Assembly: GCA_934101745.1 (NCBI GenBank) | Contig: CAKOSD010000026.1 | Coordinates: 1-10,118, forward strand | Reading direction: 5' to 3' | Length of the DNA: 10,118 bases | Origin: an uncultured Bacilli bacterium | Lineage (GTDB): Bacteria; Bacillota_I; Bacilli_A; RF39; UBA660 | Shown: in pieces, positions 1 through 6,415 of the stretch | Position numbering within the stretch: position 1 is the stretch's first letter | How the letters are laid out: every line of letters starts with the position of its first letter | Program-made: the position numbers and the translations under genes | The notes under the pieces: generated by a model | The model's database searches: none | The model's input: the letters and a program-made list of their open reading frames with translations, nothing else | What the model was told of the DNA's origin: nothing

Positions 1-1
1 A

Positions 2-577
2 GTTAATACTTTAAAAATAAAAGTAGGTAGTTTAAATGTTTTAAAAGATATTAGTTATGTTTATAAGATATCTTTAGATAAAGCCAAAGAGGTATATAAA
101 AAATTAGGACTAGGTAATAGTAAGAATGCTAGTAATTTAGAAAAGATAGAAATTAAAGATAATAATGGGGATAAATTAATAATAAATCAAGTTAATTTAA
201 GTGAAATTATTGAATCAAGGGTACAAGAGATACTTTCTATGGCTAAAAAACAAATTAACACCTTAACAAAAAGACAAATAAGTTATATAATATGTACAGG
301 TGGAATAGCGAATATAGGTGATTTTGACTTAAATGTTTTGGAAGTATTTGGGAAAAATGCCCAAGTTGGCTATATTAATATAATTGGAATTAGAGATACC
401 AGGTATGCAAGTGCCTTGGGATTAATTAAATGGTATGATTATAATGCTAAGTTAAAAAATTACGATTATTCCATATTAAGTTTAAAAGAACAAGAAGAAT
501 TTAGTAAAGAAGAAAGTGAAGCAAAAACTAGTAGTAATAGTATTATTGGTAAGGTCTTTGACTATTTCTTTGAATAA
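2..577 (+). CDS. ftsA: FtsA, cell-division actin homologue, C-terminal part (5' end outside window)
   Basis: The reading frame is open from base 2 to the TAA at 575-577, so this is the C-terminal ~191 residues of a protein whose start lies upstream; the ATG at 239 is internal. FtsA is the actin-like protein that tethers FtsZ filaments to the membrane and recruits later divisome proteins. What shows it: a late actin-fold phosphate/adenosine segment (TGGIANIGDFD, following a hydrophobic strand), a helix ending ESRVQEIL before it, and the closing segment YASALGLIKW that is typical of FtsA just before its linker. The last residues (IIGKVFDYFFE) form a short amphipathic helix after a Ser/Glu/Lys-rich linker, matching the FtsA membrane-targeting sequence. 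ftsZ follows within 20 bp, the classic order. The TGGIAN motif deviates slightly from the usual TGGGA/TGGGS, which fits a divergent lineage. Confidence 0.88.
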   Translation, partial: VNTLKIKVGSLNVLKDISYVYKISLDKAKEVYKKLGLGNSKNASNLEKIEIKDNNGDKLIINQVNLSEIIESRVQEILSMAKKQINTLTKRQISYIICTGGIANIGDFDLNVLEVFGKNAQVGYINIIGIRDTRYASALGLIKWYDYNAKLKNYDYSILSLKEQEEFSKEESEAKTSSNSIIGKVFDYFFE

Positions 578-595
578 CTGGAACGGAGAGTGTTT

Positions 596-1672
596 ATGTA
601 CGAGATGAAAATGGATCAAATTGCAAAGATTAAAGTTATAGGTGTTGGTGGTGGCGGCTGTAATGCCGTAAATAGAATGATTGAATCGGGTGTTCAAGGG
701 GTAGAATTTATCGTTGCTAATACCGATTTACAAGTTTTAAATGTTAGTAAGGCTGAAACTAAGTTACAAATAGGTAAAAGTATTACTAATGGTTTAGGGG
801 CTGGGGCTAATCCTGATGTTGGTAGGGAAGCCGCCTTAGAAAGTAAAAAAGAAATAGAGGAAGCCTTAAGTGGGGCTGATATGGTATTTGTCACCTGTGG
901 TATGGGAGGAGGCACTGGTACGGGAGCCGCTCCAATTGTTGCTGAAATTGCTCAAGATTTAGGAGCCTTAACTGTTGGTATTGTTACTAAGCCTTTCCGT
1001 TTTGAAGGTAAGAAAAGAATGGATCATGCGGAAATTGGAATTGAAGAGTTAAGACATCATGTGGATACTATTATTGTTATTCCAAATGATAGATTAAGAG
1101 ATATAATTGATAGAACTACCCCAATGATGGAAGCCTTTAAAGAAGTTGATAATGTCTTAAGAAGAGGAGTTCAATCTATATCCGATTTAATTGCTGTATC
1201 AGGGTTAGTAAACTTAGATTTTGCTGATGTTAAGACTATTATGTCTAAGCGTGGTAATGCTATTATTGGCATTGGTATTGGCGTTGGGGAAAATAGAGCT
1301 GTCGAAGCGGCTAAACAAGCCGTATCAAGTCCACTATTAGAAACTACTATTGATGGAGCAACGGATGCGATTATCAATATTACAGGTGGTAATTCGCTAA
1401 CTTTATTTGAGGCTGAAGATGCTGCGGAAGTAGTTAGAAATGCTGCTAATACGGATATTAATACTATCTTTGGAGCCGTTATTAATGAGAATTTAAATGA
1501 TGAAGTAATTGTAACGGTTATTGCTACTGGTTTTGATGATAACATGGATAGTGATGCTGATGAGGGTGATACTGACTATACCAGAATGGATTCATATAAT
1601 AGTAAAGACGAAGATGAAGATGATGGCGATGTTGATATTCCTCCATTCTTAAGAAGTAGAGATAGATACTAA
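596..1672 (+). CDS. ftsZ: FtsZ, tubulin-like cell-division GTPase
   Basis: FtsZ polymerises with GTP into the Z-ring at midcell. I start it at the ATG at 596 (358 residues): GGAG at 585-588 is 7 nt upstream of it, whereas the GTG at 590 overlaps that ribosome binding site. Visible motifs: the N-terminal nucleotide-binding loop [13 protein letters not shown] (residues 16-28), the tubulin/FtsZ signature [12 protein letters not shown] (about 102-113), and the T7 catalytic loop NLDFADV (about 206-212), whose aspartates complete the GTPase site of the next subunit. A very short, acidic, Asp/Glu-rich linker (about 20-25 residues) leads to the conserved C-terminal peptide [14 protein letters not shown], which binds FtsA and other partners; B. 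subtilis has the similar DIPTFLRNR. Length is a little below the usual 380-390 because of the short linker. It lies directly after ftsA and is probably in the same operon. Confidence 0.97.
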   Translation: MYEMKMDQIAKIKVIGVGGGGCNAVNRMIESGVQGVEFIVANTDLQVLNVSKAETKLQIGKSITNGLGAGANPDVGREAALESKKEIEEALSGADMVFVTCGMGGGTGTGAAPIVAEIAQDLGALTVGIVTKPFRFEGKKRMDHAEIGIEELRHHVDTIIVIPNDRLRDIIDRTTPMMEAFKEVDNVLRRGVQSISDLIAVSGLVNLDFADVKTIMSKRGNAIIGIGIGVGENRAVEAAKQAVSSPLLETTIDGATDAIINITGGNSLTLFEAEDAAEVVRNAANTDINTIFGAVINENLNDEVIVTVIATGFDDNMDSDADEGDTDYTRMDSYNSKDEDEDDGDVDIPPFLRSRDRY

Positions 1673-1700
1673 ATTAGAAGTATAAAAAAGGTGGGATTGT

Positions 1701-2690
1701 ATGTCGATAATACATGCTTTAATACTTCTTTTTTTATGGGTAATAACTTCGTATTTAGCAATTAAAAATATTGAAGAATATTATCATATGCAAAAGAAGT
1801 TAAAAAAGCGAAATGAAAGAATAGGGGTTATTTTTGTTGTTTTAGTTTGTTTATTATTTAGAAGTGTTATATCTACTTATCTTATTTATGTTTTAATGTT
1901 AAATGCCTTATATTATATTATTCATAAAGTATTTAAGAATAAATATTTAGATAAAAGTTTTTACTTATGTTTTTTAATACCTATTATTATCGTGATAATA
2001 GGCGTTATTAATGTTGAAAATTTACATTTTACGACTTATAATTTAGAAAATAGTGAGATAACTAAAGATATAAGAATGGCTTATATAAGTGATGTCCATT
2101 TATCAACCTTATCCCAAAGAAAATTAGATAAGTTAGTAGAAGAAGTAAGTAATAAAGATTATGATATCTTTGTTATTGATGGTGATTTAATAGATGAATT
2201 TAGTAAAGATAGTAAAACCCAAGAAGTAATAGCAAAATTAGGGACAATTAAGACGAAATATGGTCTATATTATGTCGAAGGTAATCATGATTTATTAAAT
2301 AATAAGCGAAGAAGTTATTTAACTAGTAGTGGTTTTCAAATTTTAGAAGATGAAAGTACTTTGATTGATAATAATTTTTATTTATTAGGACGAAGAGATT
2401 TAAAAGATAAAAATAGAAGTGAATTAAATAGTTTAACTTATAATTTAGATAAACCTATCATTTTATTAGATCATCAACCTAATGTTATAAAAAATATGGA
2501 TAAAAGAATAATAGTTCAGTTATCTGGTCATACCCATGCAGGTCAAATTTGGCCTTTAGGTTATTTCTTAAAATATGGTTATTATGCCGATAAAAGATTA
2601 ATTGTATCATCAGGAGTTGGGGCTTGGCATAATCCCGTTAGAACTAGTAAATATAGTGAAATAGTAGAAATTGATATAAAGAAAAGTTAA
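1701..2690 (+). CDS. Membrane-anchored calcineurin-like metallophosphoesterase
   Basis: A 329-residue protein with three hydrophobic segments at the N-terminus (about 5-22, 41-75 probably as two passes, and 87-105), followed by a soluble phosphoesterase domain. The metal-ligand motifs of the calcineurin-like superfamily are complete and in order: D131-x-H133, GDLID at 161-165, GNHD at 194-197, DHQP around 257-260, and GHTHAGQ at 276-282. The GHTHAGQ ending and the N-terminal membrane region resemble the YkuE/YaeI group, some members of which are reported to act on lipid-linked phosphates such as UDP-diacylglucosamine or phospholipids; the substrate here cannot be read from sequence. The ATG at 1701 has a strong ribosome binding site (AAAAGGTGGG, 1687-1694). 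It starts 28 bp after ftsZ with no terminator between, so it is probably co-transcribed with the division genes. Confidence 0.88.
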   Translation: MSIIHALILLFLWVITSYLAIKNIEEYYHMQKKLKKRNERIGVIFVVLVCLLFRSVISTYLIYVLMLNALYYIIHKVFKNKYLDKSFYLCFLIPIIIVIIGVINVENLHFTTYNLENSEITKDIRMAYISDVHLSTLSQRKLDKLVEEVSNKDYDIFVIDGDLIDEFSKDSKTQEVIAKLGTIKTKYGLYYVEGNHDLLNNKRRSYLTSSGFQILEDESTLIDNNFYLLGRRDLKDKNRSELNSLTYNLDKPIILLDHQPNVIKNMDKRIIVQLSGHTHAGQIWPLGYFLKYGYYADKRLIVSSGVGAWHNPVRTSKYSEIVEIDIKKS

Positions 2691-2714
2691 TATCAAGTTT
2701 TATCTTAAAAATAC

Positions 2715-2743
2715 TAGTCAAAAGAAGTAATAACGTTTATACT
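2715..2743 (+). promoter_or_regulatory. Candidate sigma-A-type promoter for the 497-residue gene
   Basis: TAGTCA (2715-2720) is followed after 17 nt by TATACT (2738-2743). The -10 element is good and the spacing ideal, but the -35 is weak. It lies in the 100-bp gap before the gene at 2791. A small dyad, TAAGTTT-ATTT-AAACTTA (2755-2772), would fall in the 5' leader just before the ribosome binding site GAGGT (2782-2786). In such AT-rich DNA chance matches are common. Confidence 0.35.
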
Positions 2744-2790
2744 ACTTGTATAAGTAAGTTTATTTAAACTTAGATAAAAATGAGGTAGTT

Positions 2791-4284
2791 ATGAATAAAG
2801 AATATTTAAAAGCATTTTCAAAACAAGAAATATTTGAGTTATATGATTCGGTAGTCCAAAATAATAAAAAACATTATCATGATATTACTAAAGATAAAAT
2901 GATTGGCGCTATTGGGGAAGTTTATCAAGATTACCATAATATTATTAGTGTTTGTACCTTAAAAGAATTAAGATTTTTAAAAACAATGCTTACAGCTAAA
3001 AATTTTAAATATGAAGAAACCGAAGAAAATGATTTTATTATTAATAATTTAGAAAAGAAGTTATTAATTAAAGTTTTTAAGAATAATGTTTGGATAATGG
3101 ATGGCTTAGAAGAGGTAATTAGTCTGGCTGTTACAAAAATGAATGTTAAACAGATAAAGAAATGGGAAGAAATAGTTATTCCTCTTTTAGGACTTATTAA
3201 AGTTATGGGAATAGAAAAATTATCTAATATTATTTTCTTAATTAAGAAAGTTTATAATGTCGATAAAGAGTTGGATGATTATTTAAAGAATAGTTTATTA
3301 TTTAATTATTATGCTTTTCTTACTGATGTTGATGATGATAGGTTTGTAGTTATTTATCGACCTTATCTTTCTTATATAGAAGAATTACGTGATCTTTATA
3401 AAAGAAAGGAACCAGGGATAAAAGTATTTAATGAGGCCACTTTAATTAGTATTTTTTATTATGATTATGATAAAAATGATAAAAAAGTTAGTAAGTTAAT
3501 GCAATGTTTAGGATATTCTTTTATTAAAGAAACTATTAATTTAATAGCGCTTTTTGATAGTAGTCGTACTCAGTTAAAGAATATGGCTGAAGAGTTAGAC
3601 TTAACGCCGGCTCAGATAGATACTTTAATTAATAAGATACCATCCGGTTGTTATGGGGGTTTAAGTAAGGAAGCGTATGCCAAGGATATATTAGAAAATA
3701 AAAAGATTGAAGATGAATTAACTTATAATTATGTTAAACAAGATAGTAGGGCATGTCTTTCTTTAGAAGATGTAGATTTATTTTATAAGACTTATTCGGC
3801 TATACTTGAGTATACTAATCAATATTACCATGTTAATAAATTAAAGATATATAAGAAACAGAATATAGATCCTTATAAACTTAGTTTAGTAATAGATAAA
3901 TTTTATGAAAATAAAGAATTTCTGATAGACAATTTTATTAAAGAAAATCCTTATAAGTTTAATGATGAAGAATTAGAGATAGTTCATTGTTATAAAAGGG
4001 CTTATCGTGATATTTTTTTAATCATGAAGTATGATAGTTCATATACTTTATTTACCGTGATGAATAAGGTTTATATGGTTAAAGGACTTAATGCCCCTAT
4101 CGATGAGATTATTCTTTATTCAAACTTACCGGCTCCGGTAAAGACAACTCTTTTGCCATTTAAAAATAATATAATATATGATGGTATTTTAAATGAATAT
4201 ACTAATCCTATTAAGATGAAGGCTAGTATGAAAAAACATTTATTAAATGAGTTAGAAGCATTACCCAAGACATATCATTTATAA
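2791..4284 (+). CDS. Uncharacterised 497-residue cytosolic protein, mostly helical
   Basis: I do not recognise this protein. It begins with ATG at 2791 after GAGGT (2782-2786), ends with TAA, and is a single intact reading frame with base use like its neighbours. It has no signal peptide and no clear membrane segment. It is rich in Lys, Asp, Glu, Tyr, Asn and Ile, and looks mainly alpha-helical, with many short amphipathic stretches. The N-terminal part (residues 1-70, for example SKQEIFELYDSVV and the later CTLKELRFLK) reads like a helical pairing or adaptor module of the form 'short helix, turn, Lys-Glu-Leu', and the centre (about 265-300, ending KIPSGCYGGLSKEAY) has a possible helix-turn-helix-like segment. 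None of this is enough to assign a function. It sits downstream of ftsA-ftsZ and the phosphoesterase, behind a possible own promoter, and ends 6 bp before a strong terminator. Confidence 0.8.
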   Translation: MNKEYLKAFSKQEIFELYDSVVQNNKKHYHDITKDKMIGAIGEVYQDYHNIISVCTLKELRFLKTMLTAKNFKYEETEENDFIINNLEKKLLIKVFKNNVWIMDGLEEVISLAVTKMNVKQIKKWEEIVIPLLGLIKVMGIEKLSNIIFLIKKVYNVDKELDDYLKNSLLFNYYAFLTDVDDDRFVVIYRPYLSYIEELRDLYKRKEPGIKVFNEATLISIFYYDYDKNDKKVSKLMQCLGYSFIKETINLIALFDSSRTQLKNMAEELDLTPAQIDTLINKIPSGCYGGLSKEAYAKDILENKKIEDELTYNYVKQDSRACLSLEDVDLFYKTYSAILEYTNQYYHVNKLKIYKKQNIDPYKLSLVIDKFYENKEFLIDNFIKENPYKFNDEELEIVHCYKRAYRDIFLIMKYDSSYTLFTVMNKVYMVKGLNAPIDEIILYSNLPAPVKTTLLPFKNNIIYDGILNEYTNPIKMKASMKKHLLNELEALPKTYHL

Positions 4285-4290
4285 AAAGTA

Positions 4291-4318
4291 AAAACATAGC
4301 GTGGTTGCTATGTTTTTT
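4291..4318. terminator. Intrinsic terminator, probably bidirectional
   Basis: A perfect stem ACATAGC (4294-4300) / GCTATGT (4307-4313) has a 6-nt loop, GTGGTT. On the plus strand it is followed by a run of T (4313-4318). On the minus strand the stem is followed by T-rich sequence too, because A-runs precede it. It ends the plus-strand gene at 2791-4284 and is also placed to end the minus-strand rpn region that converges on it. Confidence 0.85.
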
Positions 4319-4342
4319 GCGATGTTTATAATTATATTTAAA

Positions 4343-4477
4343 CTAACTAAGATTTTCTATTTCTTTAATAGATAAGTCAGATGATTTAGCAATAATGTCT
4401 ATTGCTTTCTTTTCTGATGCTTCTTCACGAGCTTTCGCTAATTCCGTATTACGAACTATTTCTTTATAATTATCTTC
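4343..4477 (-). pseudogene. Remnant of a second extra copy of the Rpn C-terminal tail
   Basis: Reading the minus strand from 4477 down to the TAG at 4345-4343 gives a frame that begins EDNYKEIVRNTELAKAREEAS and ends SIKEIENLS. This is clearly related to the tail of the gene at 4822-5757 (EENYKELIRNTELAEA) and closest to the truncated copy at 4506-4772, which also has AREEAS. The frame is open back to about 4519, but it has no ATG and is shifted relative to the copy upstream. It lacks the block that contains IGLTNEQIIEATK. It looks like an older, decayed unit of a tail duplication and is probably not translated on its own. Confidence 0.7.
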
Positions 4478-4505
4478 TTTACCATAATAGTTATATGACC
4501 ATGTT

Positions 4506-4772
4506 TTAAGCTTCTTTTCTTAATTTATTGATTTCTTCAATTGAAATCTTTGTGGCTTCGATGATTTGCTCATTGGTTAATCCTATTTTAATAAGATTTT
4601 TAGCAACATCTATTTTTGCTTCTTTAGAAGCCTCTTCCCTTGCTTCTGCTAACTCGGTATTACGAATCAACTCCTTATAGTTTTCTTCTTCATCAAAAAG
4701 TCTGATATATTCTCCAGTACTTGATAATTCCTTGGCACGATTAACTAATTTTTCCGTATCTTTTTTACTCAT
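4506..4772 (-). CDS. Truncated duplicate of the Rpn-family C-terminal tail (88 residues), probably a gene fragment
   Basis: The 88 residues from the ATG at 4772 repeat the last 96 residues of the full-length Rpn-family protein upstream, from its Met216. The first 44 residues or so are identical. The middle differs (EASKEAKIDVAKN in place of a segment 8 residues longer), and the end, IKIGLTNEQIIEATK...LRKEA, is again the same. It contains no PD-(D/E)XK catalytic core. The duplicated DNA carries along GGAG (4788-4785), which comes from codons of the parent gene and lies 12 nt before the ATG, so translation is possible but looks accidental. A free tail could in principle interact with the parent protein. 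I regard it as a duplication fragment rather than a working gene. Confidence 0.45.
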   Translation of the reverse strand: MSKKDTEKLVNRAKELSSTGEYIRLFDEEENYKELIRNTELAEAREEASKEAKIDVAKNLIKIGLTNEQIIEATKISIEEINKLRKEA

Positions 4773-4789
4773 AAGTTCATTTGACTCCT
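4642..4789. repeat. 148-bp direct repeat, copy within the truncated tail gene
   Basis: This stretch matches 4982-5129 base for base except for one position (G at 4656 versus C at 4996 on the plus strand), by eye. It covers the start of the duplicated Rpn tail. The offset between copies is 340 bp. The 3' part of the tail (4506-4641) is also related to the parent but more diverged and 24 bp shorter. Confidence 0.9.
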
Positions 4790-4821
4790 ATATTTCTAAA
4801 ATAGTTATATTGGTTATGGTT

Positions 4822-5757
4822 TTAAGCCTCTTTTCTTAATTTATCGATTTCTTCAATAGAAATCTTTGTGGCTTCGATGATTTGCTCATTGGTCAATCCT
4901 ATTTTAATAAGACTTTTAGCAATTTCTAACGCTCTTTCTTTAGAGCCTAATTTCATGCCTTCTAACTTACCGTTTTCATGAGCTTCTGCTAACTCCGTAT
5001 TACGAATCAACTCCTTATAGTTTTCTTCTTCATCAAAAAGTCTGATATATTCTCCAGTACTTGATAATTCCTTGGCACGATTAACTAATTTTTCCGTATC
5101 TTTTTTACTCATAAGTTCATTTGACTCCTTATCTAATTCAAGAGAACTTTCTGTCATAAATATTCTACTAATTATGGCTATTTGTTCTTCTCTTTTATTA
5201 GCATAATTATAACTCAAATCACTGGCTTTTTCCATATTTACTTCGTATATTATGGTACTATCATCAAAAATTATACCGTCTTCATCACGCATAGTAATTG
5301 TTCTTATAAATTTATGTTTAGAATCATAAAAACCATTGAAATCTATAAGGATAGTGTCGTAAGCATTAACATATTTACCATCTTCCATGGCAATCCCACC
5401 ACCGGCTACTTTGTAAGTGTAAAAAGCATTACGCCAAGGCATCGTCGGTGATGAATTCATTTCCACAATATACTTATCAATATTTTTTTCATCTTTAAAA
5501 TAATCCGCAATTATATCGGTTTTACTCCTCGTATCTTTGGCTGATGTTTGTTTTAATTCATTTGGTAATAATCTGACTTTGCCCTTAACATCTTTAATAT
5601 CGACATTGCCAAATATTGAAATAATACACTCAAGTAAGGGCATGGCTTCTTTAGAAATAAACATTTGCTCGAACATTACATCCCAAGTCATAGGTAAAAC
5701 AAAATCGGAACCTTTATTTTCTTTTAAAGTTCTTTCTATTTCTTTTTTGCTTTTCAT
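4822..5757 (-). CDS. Rpn-family recombination-promoting nuclease / PD-(D/E)XK putative transposase
   Basis: A 311-residue protein of the Rpn/PDDEXK_2 family (often annotated 'Rpn family recombination-promoting nuclease/putative transposase'); characterised E. coli RpnA-type members are DNA endonucleases that raise RecA-independent recombination. The N-terminus has the family opening, WDVMFEQMF (residues 25-33), then a helix MPLLECIISIFG. The nuclease core is seen as D81 (SKTDIIADY) and E99 in IVEMN, giving D-x(17)-E; the usual Gln after E-x is Asn here. The tail (about 216-311) is the charged, helical extension common in this family, with the repeated end pattern IGLTNEQIIEATKISIEEIDKLRKEA. 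The start ATG at 5757 has only AAAGGA, 11 nt upstream, and it overlaps a 29-codon ORF in another frame with a far stronger ribosome binding site. Two tail duplicates follow downstream. Confidence 0.85.
   Translation of the reverse strand: MKSKKEIERTLKENKGSDFVLPMTWDVMFEQMFISKEAMPLLECIISIFGNVDIKDVKGKVRLLPNELKQTSAKDTRSKTDIIADYFKDEKNIDKYIVEMNSSPTMPWRNAFYTYKVAGGGIAMEDGKYVNAYDTILIDFNGFYDSKHKFIRTITMRDEDGIIFDDSTIIYEVNMEKASDLSYNYANKREEQIAIISRIFMTESSLELDKESNELMSKKDTEKLVNRAKELSSTGEYIRLFDEEENYKELIRNTELAEAHENGKLEGMKLGSKERALEIAKSLIKIGLTNEQIIEATKISIEEIDKLRKEA
4982..5129. repeat. 148-bp direct repeat, copy within the full-length Rpn gene
   Basis: Partner of 4642-4789, with a single visible mismatch. It encodes the region around MSKKDTEKL to NTELAEA of the full-length nuclease. 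The near-identity indicates a recent tandem duplication or ongoing gene conversion between the tails. Confidence 0.9.
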
Positions 5758-5803
5758 TAATCATCACATCCTTTTCTTTCTCGTTATTAGTAAAATAAGT
5801 CAT
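5714..5803 (-). CDS. Short 29-codon ORF overlapping the Rpn start; leader ORF or alternative N-terminus
   Basis: On the minus strand an ATG at 5803 follows GGGGGTG with a 5-nt gap, one of the best ribosome binding sites in the window. It opens a 29-codon frame (begins MTYFTNNEKEKDVMINEK) that ends with TAA at 5716-5714, 41 bp inside the rpn gene and in a different frame. It may be a leader peptide that couples translation into rpn, or the original N-terminus separated by a frameshift; the overlap includes the A-rich run AAAAGCAAAAAAG. I do not recognise the peptide. Confidence 0.4.
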   Translation of the reverse strand: MTYFTNNEKEKDVMINEKQKRNRKNFKRK

Positions 5804-5823
5804 AAATTCACCCCCTTTTCTTA

Positions 5824-5846
5824 AGAAGGATATAATTTATCCTTCT
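5824..5846. promoter_or_regulatory. 9-bp inverted repeat (dyad) upstream of rpn
   Basis: AGAAGGATA (5824-5832) and TATCCTTCT (5838-5846) are perfect reverse complements separated by TAATT. The dyad lies between a possible rpn -10 (5853-5848) and the strong ribosome binding site at about 5808-5815, so it would be in the rpn 5' leader or cover its start point. It has no T-run on either side, so it is more likely an operator or leader hairpin than a terminator. Confidence 0.45.
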
Positions 5847-5847
5847 A

Positions 5848-5875
5848 ATTATATATATTGGTAAGTGAAGTCTAA
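5848..5875 (-). promoter_or_regulatory. Possible rpn promoter
   Basis: On the minus strand TTAGAC (5875-5870) is followed after 16 nt by TATAAT (5853-5848). The -10 is perfect, but it sits within an alternating TA run and the -35 is weak, so this is tentative. It would start transcription around the dyad at 5824-5846. Confidence 0.3.
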
Positions 5876-6001
5876 TTTCCTTCAAAAATTGACAAATTTT
5901 ACTAAAAAAAGATGATTTTTTAATAAAGTTGACATAATGTTTACATATTTAGATAGAGAATGACTAAAGATTTTAATTTTAGAAATAGCAATAAAAATTG
6001 T

Positions 6002-6029
6002 TTGCTAAAAATAAATATGGTGTTATAAT
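6002..6029 (+). promoter_or_regulatory. Extended -10 promoter of the DGR cassette
   Basis: TTGCTA (6002-6007), a 16-nt spacer, then TGTTATAAT, which is an extended -10 (TG at 6021-6022, TATAAT at 6024-6029). This predicts a start near 6036 and a leader of only about 23 nt before the ATG of the Avd-like gene at 6059. Two perfect TTGACA boxes further upstream (5889-5894 and 5929-5934) lack a convincing -10 at the right distance. The rest of the 255-bp divergent gap (5804-6058) holds only the rpn signals and AT-rich DNA. Confidence 0.6.
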
Positions 6030-6058
6030 AAAATACGAGTGTAACTGACAATTAAATT

Positions 6059-6415
6059 ATGGAAATAAAATTTAAATTATTATCACAAACGGAGAAGGCT
6101 TTAGCCTATTTAAATAGGTTATTACCTAACTTACCGAAAAAGGCTAGTAATTTAAAAAAACATATTGAAGACTGTCAATATGAGATGATGGAAAATATAT
6201 TTGGATATAATCTTCAAAAAACGAATAGAATAAAAGAAAAATATCTTTATGATTATCTAGTAAAATTATCTATGTATGATTATTATACAAGGGAATTGTA
6301 TCATAAGAAATATATTAGTTCTCATCAATTAGAGTGCTTATCTAATATAATAATAGAGGCTAGAAAGATTGCTTATGGCATTATTAAAAGTTTTGAATCT
6401 AAAGAACCAATCTAG
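6059..6415 (+). CDS. avd: Avd-like DGR accessory protein (four-helix bundle)
   Basis: A 118-residue, mildly basic, all-helical protein directly before and overlapping the reverse transcriptase. Avd forms a pentameric barrel of four-helix bundles that binds the reverse transcriptase and template RNA and is needed for mutagenic retrohoming in characterised diversity-generating retroelements. Support: length typical of Avd (about 115-130); an N-terminal helix ending LLPNLPKKASNLKKHIED, which matches the family's 'FPKS.R..LG..I' region; a middle helix pair around KTNRIKEKYLYDYLVKLSMY ('..L..LR.L.RL'); and an end DYYTRELYHKKYIS...ARKIAYGIIKS that parallels 'ls..qy......eiGrmlgGWiks'. Similarity is by pattern, so it may belong to the bAvd-like variants. 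The start at 6059 has no clear ribosome binding site; the predicted leader is very short. Confidence 0.75.
   Translation: MEIKFKLLSQTEKALAYLNRLLPNLPKKASNLKKHIEDCQYEMMENIFGYNLQKTNRIKEKYLYDYLVKLSMYDYYTRELYHKKYISSHQLECLSNIIIEARKIAYGIIKSFESKEPI

Noticed and set aside
590..595. GTG at 590 as the ftsZ start
   Set aside because: It overlaps the ribosome binding site GGAGAG; the ATG at 596 has proper spacing.
694..1545. Minus-strand open frames across ftsZ (694-915 and 1171-1545)
   Set aside because: They are antisense shadows of a highly conserved gene, with low-complexity Ser/Ala/Ile composition and no ribosome binding site.
5182..5824. Plus-strand open frames (5182-5451, 5537-5824) opposite the Rpn gene
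   Set aside because: They are antisense to a recognisable protein-coding gene and have no family features.
5889..5957. TTGACA boxes at 5889 and 5929 as DGR promoters
   Set aside because: Neither has a good -10 at 16-18 nt; the TGTTATAAT element nearer the gene is much better.
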